This document shows, in pieces, positions 8,854-17,700 of a stretch of 64,000 nucleotides of DNA. The notes under the pieces are model-generated. The model saw only the letters and a list, made by a program, of their open reading frames with translations, did not search any database and had not been told where the DNA came from. This DNA is from JABCYV01 sp963696025. GTDB taxonomy: Bacteria; Acidobacteriota; Terriglobia; Terriglobales; Acidobacteriaceae. Each line of letters starts with the position of its first letter. Position 1 is the first letter of the stretch. Position numbers and translations under genes: made by a program. The DNA lies in contig CAVOII010000006.1 in NCBI GenBank assembly GCA_963696025.1, forward strand, positions 372,001 to 436,000. Reading direction: 5' to 3'.

Positions 8854-9480
8854 AGCCCCAACACGAACTCGCCACATCCACGTGCTCCGGCACGAAGCCG
8901 TTCTGCGCGTGGTTCCGACCACAGCAGCAGTAACCTCACCGTTGATTCGCTCTCCCGACGCGGCGCTAGCGCTGTCATCCCACCAAACCCCATTCAAAAC
9001 CCATAGCTCTCAAATGAGGCTTCCTTCAAGTCGCTGTATCTGAAGCGCCCGAACACAGCAACTCAGAAGACGCCTTTTCACTCATGGGCGCTTCAGATAC
9101 AGCATTAAGACTTATCAGTATTGATCGCTCCTCGACGAGTGTCTCGGCGATTTGGCGCCAACGTGACCGGTGCGAATCATCAATGAACTTCCAGCCCGCA
9201 GGTAAAGTCTGCTTGTTCTCAATGACTGCTCCGAAAGGCTGCTAAAATCCATCGTATTCGATTGATCCTTTTGAAACTCAGCAAGCAATAGAATGCGCAC
9301 TTTGCATCCCAGAAGGCTTGCCATAACATGGTTGTATCCCAATGAAAACAAGACGCCGAAAGAGTTCGGAAGCCTGTCACTTAAAGTGTGGGTTCTGAAA
9401 TGGACTGCATACCACGGCTCGAGAATCACTACCCGTCGCCCTGGATGGGCGCTATACGGACTTTGGCTGTATACATAGCT
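8854..9480. other. Intergenic region holding the palindromic element
   Basis: Apart from the 71-bp inverted repeat I see no gene here. The first 180 bases are probably the right flank of the IS91-type element; its exact end could not be located. Confidence 0.4.
9033..9103. repeat. 71-bp palindromic element with 18-bp perfect inverted repeats
   Basis: GCTGTATCTGAAGCGCCC at 9033-9050 is repeated exactly in inverse orientation at 9086-9103, with a 35-bp spacer. It lies just beyond the IS91-type gene pair. It could be a terminal structure of that element, a MITE-like insertion or a REP-type palindrome. Confidence 0.7.
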
Positions 9481-10356
9481 ATGACCTTCCTGCGCCGCGT
9501 CGTAATGCTCTCTCGCAGCCGCAAGTTTGGCCGGTATCCAGAGGCCAGATGGGCGAATTGCGCCTTTGGGACGATTCAAGCGTCCATCGCTTTGCTAGTG
9601 CTGTTGTCGCTGGTGCATCCATCGCGGGCCTTCGCGGCGAATCCTGACCTGGAGACTGTGCTGACTGGCTCGCGCCAGCGTATTGAGAAATTGGACTACC
9701 GCGTGACCGGGCGACTCACACGGGTGGAAGGCAATGGCAAGCGCACGAGCTACAAGTTTGTCGCCAAGGCTCACTGGTTTCCCGATGGTCTGCGTCTGCT
9801 ATGCGAGATCTCGGGGCCTGGCTCAGAGAAGACGAGCCTTCTTCTGCATATGAGCGTGAGTGGGCACGTGACCATCGAGGCGGTACTTCCTGGCGAGAAG
9901 GCCGCTAGCGTGTTGCCATTCGAACGTTGGAACGACCCACTAGTGGGAACAGACTTCTCCTATGAAGACATGGTAGAGAGCCAGTTCTTCTGGAAGAATC
10001 AGGAACTCCTGGCACCGGAGAAATACGGCGCACGGGATTGCTTTGTCCTTAAGAGCATGTCCGGCTCTCAGGACCGGACTTACTATGATTCGGTAACATC
10101 GTGGATTGACCGCGGCATTTTGTACCCTGTGCATGTGGTGAAGACGCTTCGCGGGACGGGACAGCAGAAGGAATTCATTTACTATGGGCTGCGGCAGGTC
10201 GGCGGCGTTTGGTCTGCGACGCAAGTGGAGGCAAAGCTGCAGGGCAAGCCCGGCTCCTCGATTCTTGTAATCGAAGGGGGCTCGGGAAAGGCAAATCTTG
10301 GACGCAAGGACTTTGATATCAGCCAGTCCAGCGCTCAAGGAGAGAAAGTGAAATAA
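9481..10356 (+). CDS. LolA-like outer-membrane lipoprotein-sorting family protein
   Basis: After a signal sequence (IALLVLLSLVHPSRAFAANP) the protein has the half-barrel pattern of the LolA-like/lipoprotein-sorting family: NPDLETVLTGSRQRIEKLDYRVTGRLTR, DGLRLLCEISGP, LLLHMS, SYEDMVESQFFW, YGARDCFVLKSM and SWIDRGILYPVHVVKTLRG. The DFSYEDM segment and the YYDSVTSWID stretch are characteristic. The likely role is periplasmic carriage of a lipid or lipoprotein. The MMPL exporter convergent with it, 68 bp away, fits the frequent pairing of these families. No clear ribosome site was found; ATG 9481 keeps an N-terminal region of about 30 residues before the signal core. Confidence 0.72.
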   Translation: MTFLRRVVMLSRSRKFGRYPEARWANCAFGTIQASIALLVLLSLVHPSRAFAANPDLETVLTGSRQRIEKLDYRVTGRLTRVEGNGKRTSYKFVAKAHWFPDGLRLLCEISGPGSEKTSLLLHMSVSGHVTIEAVLPGEKAASVLPFERWNDPLVGTDFSYEDMVESQFFWKNQELLAPEKYGARDCFVLKSMSGSQDRTYYDSVTSWIDRGILYPVHVVKTLRGTGQQKEFIYYGLRQVGGVWSATQVEAKLQGKPGSSILVIEGGSGKANLGRKDFDISQSSAQGEKVK

Positions 10357-10423
10357 ATCGAATCGCTTAATTAGGCTGTTGCGAGGCCCTGTGCTGTCAC
10401 TGGAGCATCCACGGTGTTCGCCG

Positions 10424-12697
10424 TCATGGGATAAGCTCCTTTTCAGACGTTGCCGGGGCCCCATATAAGCCAAAGGGCCACCAATTCCAGTCGCCGGCAA
10501 GTTGCAATAGTGCCGGCCCGACAACCATCCGCACCACTGTAGCATCAATGAACACCGCCACGGCGAGCGTAAAGCCCAGCATTTGGACGACCAGAAAGCT
10601 TCCCACGGTGAATGCGGTGAAGACGGCAATCATAATTGCCGCGGCGCTCGTGATGAGCCCGGCCGTCCGCGCCAGGCCCTCGATCACCGCTGATCTCTCG
10701 GATAGACCGCGCCGCCGTTCTTCGAGGACTCGGGCGACCAGGAAGACCTCATAGTCCATGCTCAATCCGAAGACGATGGCAAACGAGAGAATCGGCACGA
10801 TCGGGTATACGGTGCCGGTCGGTCCGTCGAGCCCAAAGAGTTTGCTACCGTGGCCTTCCTGAAAAACGACAACTAACGCACCGAATGAAGCGCCAACGGA
10901 GAGCAGATTGAGCAGAATTGCTTTGACAGCCGCAAATAGAGAACGTAACCCGATCAGGAGCGCCAGCAAGCTCCCCAATATGACGCCAAGGACCACCCTC
11001 GGCAACCGCTCTTTTACTACCGAGTCATAATCTGCGTCGAGTGCGGGAACGCCGCCGACGCGCAGCACAGCGCCGGGCACGCCGGTTATCGCCGCGACAT
11101 CGGAGGAACGCACCTCTCGTACCCATCGTATCTGTTCGTTGGGCGAAAGAGTGGCGGTGGGCAGCAACTCAATCAAGGTAGCTTGGCCATCGCTGCGAAG
11201 AAAACTCTTGCGGATTGACTCGGGCACATCGTCGACAGCATCCGCAGTGTCAGACATTCCCGTGAGGGTCGGAAGAGATAAGACCTCTTCCGCTCTAGGA
11301 TCGCTCTGGAAGCGCTTCGTCAAGCGACTGACGGCAAGCCAGCCAGCCGGCGAGAGCGGCGGAGACTGCGGCGGCAACTCCAGGACCACTCGGAGGGACT
11401 GCACAATACCCGACCGCCCCATGCCTTGAAGCGTGTGCAGTGCTTGCACCGACTCGGCTGCGGCCGGGAGCGAGTCATGGTCAGGAATCCCGGGAGAGAT
11501 TCTCCGTGCCTGGAATGCAAGGATCAGTAGCGGAATCCCGGCGACAAGCAGAGCTGTCCAGGGCCGGCGGGTTATGATGCTGCCCCACCGCACCCACCGC
11601 TCACTCGCCGCGCATAGGCTGTCCCGCGTTTTGAATCGTCTGGCTGGAAGACGCACTCTGGCGGCATTGATGCGATGCCCTAGCAGACCAAGCACCCAAG
11701 GCAGAATGAATGTACACAGCATGACACTCAAAACGGTTACCAGCAGGCCAGCTATCCCGATGGAGCGCAGTTCGCTGATGGGCACAGTCAGCAGCGCTGA
11801 AAATCCGATTGCAACTGTCGTGGCCGAGATTATCAGCGTCCGCCCCGCTTGCCCGGCAGCAATATCGGCAGCGTGGCCGGGATCATATCCCTCGGCCAAT
11901 GCTTCGCGAAACCGGCTCACCATCAGCAATGCATAGTCGATGCCCAAGCCAAGGCCGAGCATCGTCGCCAGATTCTGCACCAGAATCGACAGCTGCAGAT
12001 AATGCGCGAGTAGCGCAGCCGCACCCATCGCCATCGAGATTGAGAGTACTCCAACTCCCAGCGGCAATAGCGCGGCCACAAGACTGCCGAAAGCCAGCAA
12101 CAGCAGCAAGAGAGTTACCGGCATCGCTCGTTCCTCGGCATGGTTGACGTCATCTGCACTGACCTTGCGAAGATCGAAGGTCAGTGGCGTTTCACCCGTA
12201 ATCTCCAGTTTGATATTGGGGTATTGCGACCTAAGCTGACCTTCCATCCAGTCTGCTCTTGCCCTCAGTTTGGGGACCAACGCCTCGACAGTTTCATCGT
12301 GCGGGTCCAACCCGACGATGATCAAGGCCCCGCCATTGTTCCCAGTGAACAGAGGATCTGGCCAATCCAGACTCGAGACGGCACCCGACACTCCAGGCAC
12401 ACTACGCAATGAACTGGTTAAGAAGCCCAATGCATCTGCGCCTTTTGCTGAATCCGGATCGGGAATACCGCTGATCACCAGAACCAGGCGGTGGGCGTAC
12501 GGAGACTGGAAACGCTGCGCCAGTTCCAGGTCAACTTTTTCGGATTCTCCGCCCTTGATGTGAACAGCTGTCTCCAGGCGACGTTCGACTTTGTAGGAAA
12601 AGGGCAGCAGCGCAAGCGCCATGACAAACCCCGACATCGCCAACCAGAATCGGCGGCGAGCGGCATCATGGCCAGTCTTCAAGCTTGGCATTACCAT
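10424..12697 (-). CDS. MMPL-family RND transporter
   Basis: The protein is about 757 residues with the duplicated RND layout: one N-terminal membrane segment (FWLAMSGFVMALALLPFSYKV), a large periplasmic loop, a membrane cluster (VTLLLLLLAFGSLVAALLPLGVG ... ATMLGLGLGIDYALLMVSRFREAL, the MMPL signature with its Asp), then a second copy ending FAIVFGLSMDYEVFLVARVLEERRRG and VVRMVVGPALLQLAGDWNWWPF. Family members use the proton gradient to move lipids or hydrophobic compounds to the periplasm or outer membrane. The frame extends to 12766; ATG 12697 was chosen because the first 23 residues are highly basic and not family-like, but no good ribosome site separates the candidates. Confidence 0.85.
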   Translation of the reverse strand: MVMPSLKTGHDAARRRFWLAMSGFVMALALLPFSYKVERRLETAVHIKGGESEKVDLELAQRFQSPYAHRLVLVISGIPDPDSAKGADALGFLTSSLRSVPGVSGAVSSLDWPDPLFTGNNGGALIIVGLDPHDETVEALVPKLRARADWMEGQLRSQYPNIKLEITGETPLTFDLRKVSADDVNHAEERAMPVTLLLLLLAFGSLVAALLPLGVGVLSISMAMGAAALLAHYLQLSILVQNLATMLGLGLGIDYALLMVSRFREALAEGYDPGHAADIAAGQAGRTLIISATTVAIGFSALLTVPISELRSIGIAGLLVTVLSVMLCTFILPWVLGLLGHRINAARVRLPARRFKTRDSLCAASERWVRWGSIITRRPWTALLVAGIPLLILAFQARRISPGIPDHDSLPAAAESVQALHTLQGMGRSGIVQSLRVVLELPPQSPPLSPAGWLAVSRLTKRFQSDPRAEEVLSLPTLTGMSDTADAVDDVPESIRKSFLRSDGQATLIELLPTATLSPNEQIRWVREVRSSDVAAITGVPGAVLRVGGVPALDADYDSVVKERLPRVVLGVILGSLLALLIGLRSLFAAVKAILLNLLSVGASFGALVVVFQEGHGSKLFGLDGPTGTVYPIVPILSFAIVFGLSMDYEVFLVARVLEERRRGLSERSAVIEGLARTAGLITSAAAIMIAVFTAFTVGSFLVVQMLGFTLAVAVFIDATVVRMVVGPALLQLAGDWNWWPFGLYGAPATSEKELIP

Positions 12698-12766
12698 GGA
12701 AGATCCACGTCGTTTCCTGGTTCGTCTGAGAGCAATGAAACGACTCCGGTGATCGGGTACATCCAT

Positions 12767-13320
12767 GATATAGGGTCAAACTGGATATTCATTGGGGTTC
12801 GGCCTTGAGCTTAGTTAACGATAAACGATAGATGTGGGGCACTGCCCGTTAAACCCCTTGTCAATCGAGGGACGTGGCTGACGAAGACTTCGCTGTATGA
12901 GGAGAGTGTTGTTGATTAGAACCCAATCTTTCCGCCGTACTTGACGCGTTACCGCCGTCCGAGGGACGCGGTGCTCGATTTGCGATGCTATAAGCATATC
13001 TTTTCATGAATACATGCCACTGACGCTCCAGCCGAGGCCGAGACGCCGAGCCAGCCATAAGTGACTGCCAAGCGACCACATAGTGCAAAAGCCCTGGAAT
13101 GACCGATATCTTGCTAACTTGACGGCGACAAGGATGCCGGCCTCGTTACGATTGGGCACGAACTTATCGACCTTAGATCAACTATTTCTTCTGCTGCTCG
13201 CGGCGAATGTAAGACCGGAACTCTTTCACTACGATCGTCAATGTGCCGTACCAACCTGCGTTCCCCCACGACGGGAATATTTCGTGGAGTTGTGAGTTCT
13301 ATTCGCTTGAGGTCGTCGAT
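12767..13320. other. Intergenic region with no recognised gene
   Basis: No frame here has recognisable domains or a convincing ribosome site. The region separates the MMPL gene from the DUF2231 gene and should contain both divergent promoters. Confidence 0.5.
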
Positions 13321-13794
13321 ATGGCAATAGCGCTATTGCGAACCGCGGTGAATCCCTTTGATCTGAAGACAGTGCTGCTCGCCAAGCACGCGCAGCATGT
13401 GGTGCTCATACATTTTCCCATCGCGCTGTTTATCGCGGCCGTGGCCTTCGACCTGATAGCGTACTGGACCAAGCGACGGGGCCTGGCGGATGCAGCCTAC
13501 TACAACCTGCTAGTGGCAGCGATTTCGACGCTCCCGGTTCTGGCCACGGGTATCCTCGCGTGGCAGTTCCAGCTCGAAGGGCAGAAATTGAAGGGCATCC
13601 TACTGCAGCACTTGGTGCTGGCCTGCGTCTCGAGCGTAATGATCTGGCTGATCTGGTGGGTAAATCTCCGCGCGCGGCGGCGGGAGGAAGCTCTGCCGAG
13701 CTACCGCTTGGCTATCGAATTTCTAGCCGTAGGTATGGTGGCGCTGACCGGGCACTTGGGCGCCTTTCTTAGCGGTGTAAATGGACCCGGTTAG
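13321..13794 (+). CDS. DUF2231-type inner-membrane protein
   Basis: The 157-residue protein starting at ATG 13321 has four predicted membrane helices and the family hallmarks: HAQHVVLIHFPIALFIAAVAFD near the N-terminus (two His in the first helix), a central LLVAAISTLPVLATGILAW helix, QHLVLACVSSVMIWLIWW and the terminal VALTGHLGAFLSGVNGPG with another conserved His. The conserved His suggest metal or heme binding, but the family function is unknown. The frame extends upstream to 13243 without family-like sequence. Confidence 0.75.
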   Translation: MAIALLRTAVNPFDLKTVLLAKHAQHVVLIHFPIALFIAAVAFDLIAYWTKRRGLADAAYYNLLVAAISTLPVLATGILAWQFQLEGQKLKGILLQHLVLACVSSVMIWLIWWVNLRARRREEALPSYRLAIEFLAVGMVALTGHLGAFLSGVNGPG

Positions 13795-13946
13795 ATGCTT
13801 CGATGACACGCGGTGGGGTCACATGAACGTGGAGGTAAACCTCGCAGCGAAAAAAGAAAACTCAGTTGAGCGGGATGGAGTATCAAAATTTGTTCCGAGC
13901 CCGCACAAGGCGGGCGTAGTTGGTCCAGAAATTGGGAGGAAGAGTC

Positions 13947-14408
13947 ATGAAATTGTTATGTGGAGTAATCGTCCTGACATGTGTGCCTTTAACCCTGGCA
14001 AAAAATGACGTGGCATACCCCAGTGAGAAGGTGACCGAGTTTTTGGTCGAGAAACTGGATGTAACGACGCTTCCCTCTGGGATCCGACCGAAGCGGGAAA
14101 AAGGAAAGAGGACATTCGGCGATTATGGGTATGTGACACGGAAGGTAGACGAGAAGGAAGTACTCGTCGAGACGCCACAGGGTGGATCGCAGATTGCCAT
14201 CAGGCTCCTAGATCAAGACGCGTCTGGAATCTACGTTTGCGTTGAAGCTCAGAGTCAGAGTGCGAGCGATGGTCATATCCAGCGAGTACGCTTGCTAAAG
14301 CGGAAAGATGCAGATGCTCTTCTGAAGAGTAGGGAGTCCGGGAAGGAATTCAATGGATGCCCTGCTGTTGGCGGGGAAGACGACGACTCGCGAATAAGCA
14401 TGTACTGA
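13947..14408 (+). CDS. Small secreted protein of unknown function
   Basis: ATG 13947 is preceded by GGGAGGA. The 153-residue product has a signal peptide (MKLLCGVIVLTCVPLTLA-KND) and a mature part with alternating charged and beta-like segments (FGDYGYVTRKVDEKEVLVET, QIAIRLLDQDASGIYVCVEAQ) and an acidic end (GGEDDDSRISMY). No known domain was recognised. It may be co-transcribed with the DUF2231 gene about 150 bp upstream. Confidence 0.65.
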   Translation: MKLLCGVIVLTCVPLTLAKNDVAYPSEKVTEFLVEKLDVTTLPSGIRPKREKGKRTFGDYGYVTRKVDEKEVLVETPQGGSQIAIRLLDQDASGIYVCVEAQSQSASDGHIQRVRLLKRKDADALLKSRESGKEFNGCPAVGGEDDDSRISMY

Positions 14409-14836
14409 CAGGTGGAGCATGGCCTTGCCGAGTTCCGCTTGAATTACGCCCGCTGTTATTGAGCGCTGATGAGGCACACAAACAGGTTGCCTCAGCGGCT
14501 CAAGCGGCCGCATTTGATGCTTTCGTTCGAATTACCAGTCACCTTCTTGCTTCCCGTGCCTGCAGACTTCTTGCCCGGGAATGCATAGCCCGAGAGGCGC
14601 GACGGCGCGGGCAAGTGCCCGGAAATATTACCGAAATCTGCGGGGTCGTACATCCTGCCCGGCTGCGGCACAAAGGTTCCGCCGGAAAGAGCCGGATCAC
14701 CGAACACGCGGTGCGAATGCGAAGTGTCCTCGTTCTCTGATGGCTGGTGCTCCCGTTGGGGTTGGCAACATACGTCTGCTGGCACGTCCGCATTTCCTTC
14801 GGAAAAATCCGTGGAAGCTCAAGCAGAGGAGGGCAG
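14409..14836. other. Intergenic region; weak minus-strand reading frame
   Basis: The only notable frame is on the minus strand at 14492-14785 (HSHRVFGDPALSGGTFVPQPGR and so on), a Pro/Gly-rich stretch without a signal peptide or start site. I cannot tell whether it is a gene remnant. Confidence 0.35.
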
Positions 14837-15115
14837 TTGAGGTCCGTACCACTTTGGATGTTCTTGATGTTGTATGTTTTCCATCAATCCAGCGCTGCGC
14901 AGGGGGGGAACATCGGCAGTACCCGACGCGAATCCGGGCCGGCCTACAGTTTCGACCCCAGCGGCACTCACGCCGGTTGGTTACCTGCAGTTTGAGAATG
15001 GCACGCTCTTCGCGGAACAATCGACAGAGTTTTCGAACCGCTTCGGAGCCAGCCAGGTTACCAAGCTGGCGGTACTTCCGCGATTGGAACTTATTCTGGA
15101 GAGTGAGCCTCTAGC
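14837..15115 (+). pseudogene. MetA-like outer-membrane transporter, frameshifted and 3'-truncated
   Basis: TTG 14837 follows GAGGAGG and begins a signal-peptide-like LRSVPLWMFLMLYVFHQSSAAQ. At a run of seven G (14902-14908) the coding continues in another frame: DANPGRPTVSTPAALTPVGY, then LQFENGTLFAEQSTEFSNRF and VTKLAVLPRLELILESEPLA, the N-terminal part of the MetA-pathway-of-phenol-degradation-like transporter family common in Acidobacteriota. Homology stops abruptly near 15115, where a reverse-oriented gene fragment begins. About five-sixths of the normal barrel is missing. Confidence 0.65.
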
Positions 15116-15665
15116 AATCAGCCAGTGTAATGCCAAGCAGGTTCCAAAGGCGGACTCGTCGCGCAGAGTGTTCCGGCGAACGTGCAAAGCTTACAGCAAC
15201 CAAGGGAGCCAGGATTCCTATAAGGGTGGCGCCTAAACCGGCGGGCAAGGCAAAGAGTCCTGGGAGATGTCCACCAGCGTACAGCACCAGGAAGATCACT
15301 CCCAGGACACGATAGAGTTGCACTCCAACCAGTCAATTGCTGGGAACAATGGCGAAAGCACGCCGAAGCAAAGGCCAGCTTCGAAATAACAACACGCCAA
15401 CTACGATAGGAACCAGAAGACCGTACTGAAGTGTTGGAGGTCGGCCGGATGGCGGCCGATAATATCCAGCAATCGACGTCACCACGGCTACGACAAACCA
15501 TCCCACAAGAAGCGATGAGACGCTCCAAAAGGCGTTGGCCGGATCTTTTTCCGGCCATGTCGAACGACGGAGTGCCCGGCGCAACCCGAGCAGTAGGGCA
15601 GCGATTACGACAATCATGCCAGTCAAAATGAACGGCGTCAAATAAGCGGGAACCGAGTAATCCAT
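15116..15665 (-). pseudogene. Membrane protein paralogue, nonsense-mutated and 3'-truncated
   Basis: The frame from ATG 15665 encodes MDYSVPAYLTPFILTGMIVV..., reaches RRAFAIVPSN and meets TGA, then continues in frame as LVGVQLYRVLGVIFLVLYAG and HLPGLFALPAGLGATLIGIL. The intact neighbour at 15747-16466 reads AAVPQHWLIGIQTFRVLGG and GQLPGLFALPAGIGDVATGL at the same place, so a Trp codon has become TGA. After WNLLGITLAD the alignment to the paralogue (WNLFGMADLVDAVV) ends where the truncated transporter begins. Confidence 0.7.
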
Positions 15666-15746
15666 AGACTTTTCTCCATTCTCAAGACTTGTTTCAGCAT
15701 TGGCCTCCTACCGGTTTAACACTCCGGTACTGGAGACGTGTGACGC

Positions 15747-16466
15747 TCATGCGCGAGCGGCGTCCATCCCATAATCCAGCGACTCCGCGCGTCGCGGCTG
15801 TTGCGAGGTTTTGCGCAGGAGACCGATCAGTGAATAGGAGTGGATAAGGAACGCGCGTGGCACGGCATAGACCGGGATGAGCACGATCGGAAAGACGATG
15901 CCACCCGCGCCTCCGGTGAGCGTACCCAACACCACGGCATCCACGAGATCGGCCATGCCGAAAAGGTTCCACGCGATCGCGGCGCCGCGCGCATAGGGCT
16001 TGCCGCTATACCATGCGTAGGCAACGAAAAGCGCGAGCAATCCGGTGGCAACGTCGCCGATACCGGCCGGCAGCGCGAAAAGACCGGGCAACTGGCCTGC
16101 GAAATAACGGACCACGAACACGCCTCCCAGGACACGGAAGGTCTGGATGCCGATGAGCCAGTGCTGCGGCACGGCGGCGATGATGCGGCGGAATGTCGGG
16201 GAGAGGAGCAGGAGATAGCCCAGGAGCAGGGTCGCGAGGAGCGCCATGGGGATGCGCGGCGGCAGCACGTCGTTGCGGAAGACACCAGCAGCGCCGAGTA
16301 GGAACATGCCGACGAGCCACGCCGCGGCGACCACCGCCGAGCCGACGATCCAGCGCGACTTGCGCGCTTTCGCGCCAGGCAAGGCACGAATACCGATATA
16401 GAAGCCGAGCCAGGTCAGCGTCGAGGACACCGCCTGGACGATGGTCTGAATGAGAATGAGCGACAT
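15747..16466 (-). CDS. Conserved multi-spanning membrane protein of unknown function
   Basis: The 239-residue protein starts at ATG 16466 behind AAAGGAGG. It has about six to seven hydrophobic helices: TIVQAVSSTLTWLGFYIGI, WIVGSAVVAAAWLVGMFLLG, MALLATLLLGYLLLLS, FRVLGGVFVVRYFAG, ATGLLALFVAYAW, GIVFPIVLIPVYAVP. The motif GQLPGLFALPAGIGDVATG is shared with the broken paralogue immediately downstream. No domain assignment is possible. It is transcribed in the same direction as the TetR and YciI-like genes and may belong to the same regulon. Confidence 0.72.
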   Translation of the reverse strand: MSLILIQTIVQAVSSTLTWLGFYIGIRALPGAKARKSRWIVGSAVVAAAWLVGMFLLGAAGVFRNDVLPPRIPMALLATLLLGYLLLLSPTFRRIIAAVPQHWLIGIQTFRVLGGVFVVRYFAGQLPGLFALPAGIGDVATGLLALFVAYAWYSGKPYARGAAIAWNLFGMADLVDAVVLGTLTGGAGGIVFPIVLIPVYAVPRAFLIHSYSLIGLLRKTSQQPRRAESLDYGMDAARA

Positions 16467-16549
16467 TAGCGCCTCCTTTCGCCGAATCGATTTCCGATTC
16501 CGGCAATGCTGCCATGCGGTATGGATATCCTTCTACGCGGGAACGAGAG

Positions 16550-16960
16550 TCACGGTTGCCCTCCAGCCCCCATCAATGCCCTCAGCGGCATCAACGGTCC
16601 GACGGGGATGTACTCGTGATCCATCAACTGTTCCTTCGCGAGCGGCAGTGTTTCCATAAAGGCTCGCGCCTCGTCCTCGGTCTTTGCATCTACCAGGAAG
16701 ATGACGCCTTTGCCATCGCCCCTTGAATACCACTCGCGGATTTTCCCGTCGAGGTAGAGCTTCACAGTTGCCCGAATCTCTTCCGGTATGACGGCCATGA
16801 TTTGTTGAGGGGTTACGCCCGGCTTGGGAGTCTCAATGACCAGCACGGCGGTAGTTTTGGGTATAGCTATGCTGGGCACGCCTGAAGCGCCGCCGGACTG
16901 TGATTGCGCTACCGATGCTGCGGGAAGCACTGCCATAAGCAAAGGGATCATAAATTTCAT
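16550..16960 (-). CDS. Secreted YciI/muconolactone-isomerase-like protein
   Basis: ATG 16960 follows AAAGGAGA. The product has a signal peptide (MKFMIPLLMAVLPAASVA) and then a dimeric ferredoxin-like domain: AVLVIETPKPGVTPQQIMAVIPEEIRATVKLYLDGKIREWYSRG, VIFLVDAKTEDEARAFMETLPLAKEQLMDHEYIPVGPL. The pattern fits the muconolactone isomerase/YciI-like fold, unusual here because it is exported. A palindrome identical in core to the TetR autoregulatory site lies 43 bp upstream of the start, so repression by the adjacent TetR protein is likely. Confidence 0.72.
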   Translation of the reverse strand: MKFMIPLLMAVLPAASVAQSQSGGASGVPSIAIPKTTAVLVIETPKPGVTPQQIMAVIPEEIRATVKLYLDGKIREWYSRGDGKGVIFLVDAKTEDEARAFMETLPLAKEQLMDHEYIPVGPLMPLRALMGAGGQP

Positions 16961-17003
16961 TGTTTCTCCTTTTGATTCAGTTTGGTATCGTTCCACTTCT
17001 AAT

Positions 17004-17021
17004 AGAGTACGATCGTACTCT
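17004..17021. promoter_or_regulatory. TetR operator upstream of the YciI-like gene
   Basis: AGAGTACGATCGTACTCT is a perfect 18-bp palindrome located 43 bp upstream of ATG 16960. It shares AGAGTAC-N4-GTACTCT with the site in front of the tetR gene. Confidence 0.8.
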
Positions 17022-17037
17022 TAGGTCGCAAAAAAAT

Positions 17038-17622
17038 TTACTCTTCAGCGAAGCTCTTTATGAAGAAGTTCCTCGCCTGCAGCAATCTCTGCTCGCCCAT
17101 TTTAGGGTCCGGAGTAACGCGGACCATCATCAACACCCCCGCCATAGCGGGGAACAACAACCTGCACTTCGCCAGTTTTTCTTCTCGCGTCCGACCAGGA
17201 ACAAATGGCGCTAGCCGCTCACGATACGCTTCCAGCAACGCCTCAATCCGTTTGCGCACGGACAACGGTTTTCGTGCGAGCTCCGGCCCGAGGGCGGCGC
17301 GCACGCAACCGGATCCCGGCGAATTCGCGTGGCCTACGCTTAGATAGCGTTCGATGATGGCCTGCAGAGCCTGACCTTCGGGCGCGGACTTTGCAACCTC
17401 CTCCATACCTCTTCCCGTCTCGTCGAGTGCCCGTGCCACCGCTTCGACGAACAGGTCGTCCTTGCTCTTAAAATGCCGGTAGAAGCCGCCTTTTTTCAGG
17501 CCTACCTTCTTCATCACCGTCCCGATGCCGCTGCTGTCCCCGCCGCGCTCGCGGAAAGAGCGAGCGGCGACGGAAAGAATTTTCTCGTGGTTTTGCGCTT
17601 TGTGTTCCGGCGAGTACCGCAT
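17038..17622 (-). CDS. TetR/AcrR-family transcriptional regulator
   Basis: The protein from ATG 17622 (MRYSPEHKAQ) has 194 residues. The N-terminal helix-turn-helix is clear: NHEKILSVAARSFRERGGDSSGIGTVMKKVGLKKGGFYRHFKSKDDLFVEAV. The C-terminal ligand domain resembles the QacR/LfrR-type group (GCVRAALGPELARKPLSVRKRI). The longer frame to 17700 would place the operator inside the coding region, so the downstream ATG is preferred. A palindrome ends seven bases upstream of the start (autoregulation), and a second one controls the next gene. Confidence 0.85.
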   Translation of the reverse strand: MRYSPEHKAQNHEKILSVAARSFRERGGDSSGIGTVMKKVGLKKGGFYRHFKSKDDLFVEAVARALDETGRGMEEVAKSAPEGQALQAIIERYLSVGHANSPGSGCVRAALGPELARKPLSVRKRIEALLEAYRERLAPFVPGRTREEKLAKCRLLFPAMAGVLMMVRVTPDPKMGEQRLLQARNFFIKSFAEE

Positions 17623-17628
17623 ACCTAA

Positions 17629-17646
17629 AGAGTACGACTGTACTCT
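17629..17646. promoter_or_regulatory. TetR autoregulatory operator
   Basis: AGAGTACGACTGTACTCT has 7-bp inverted arms (AGAGTAC/GTACTCT) around a 4-bp centre, the same architecture as 17004-17021. It sits just upstream of ATG 17622 and would overlap the tetR promoter or ribosome-binding region. Confidence 0.78.
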
Positions 17647-17700
17647 AATAGCTGTCAACGACAAAATAGATATTCCAAAACCCCCGCCGCAGCGACCCAA

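Noticed and set aside
9115..9579. Minus-strand frame of 154 codons before the LolA-like gene
   Set aside because: No ribosome site or domain, and it runs into the N-terminal coding region of the LolA-like gene on the other strand.
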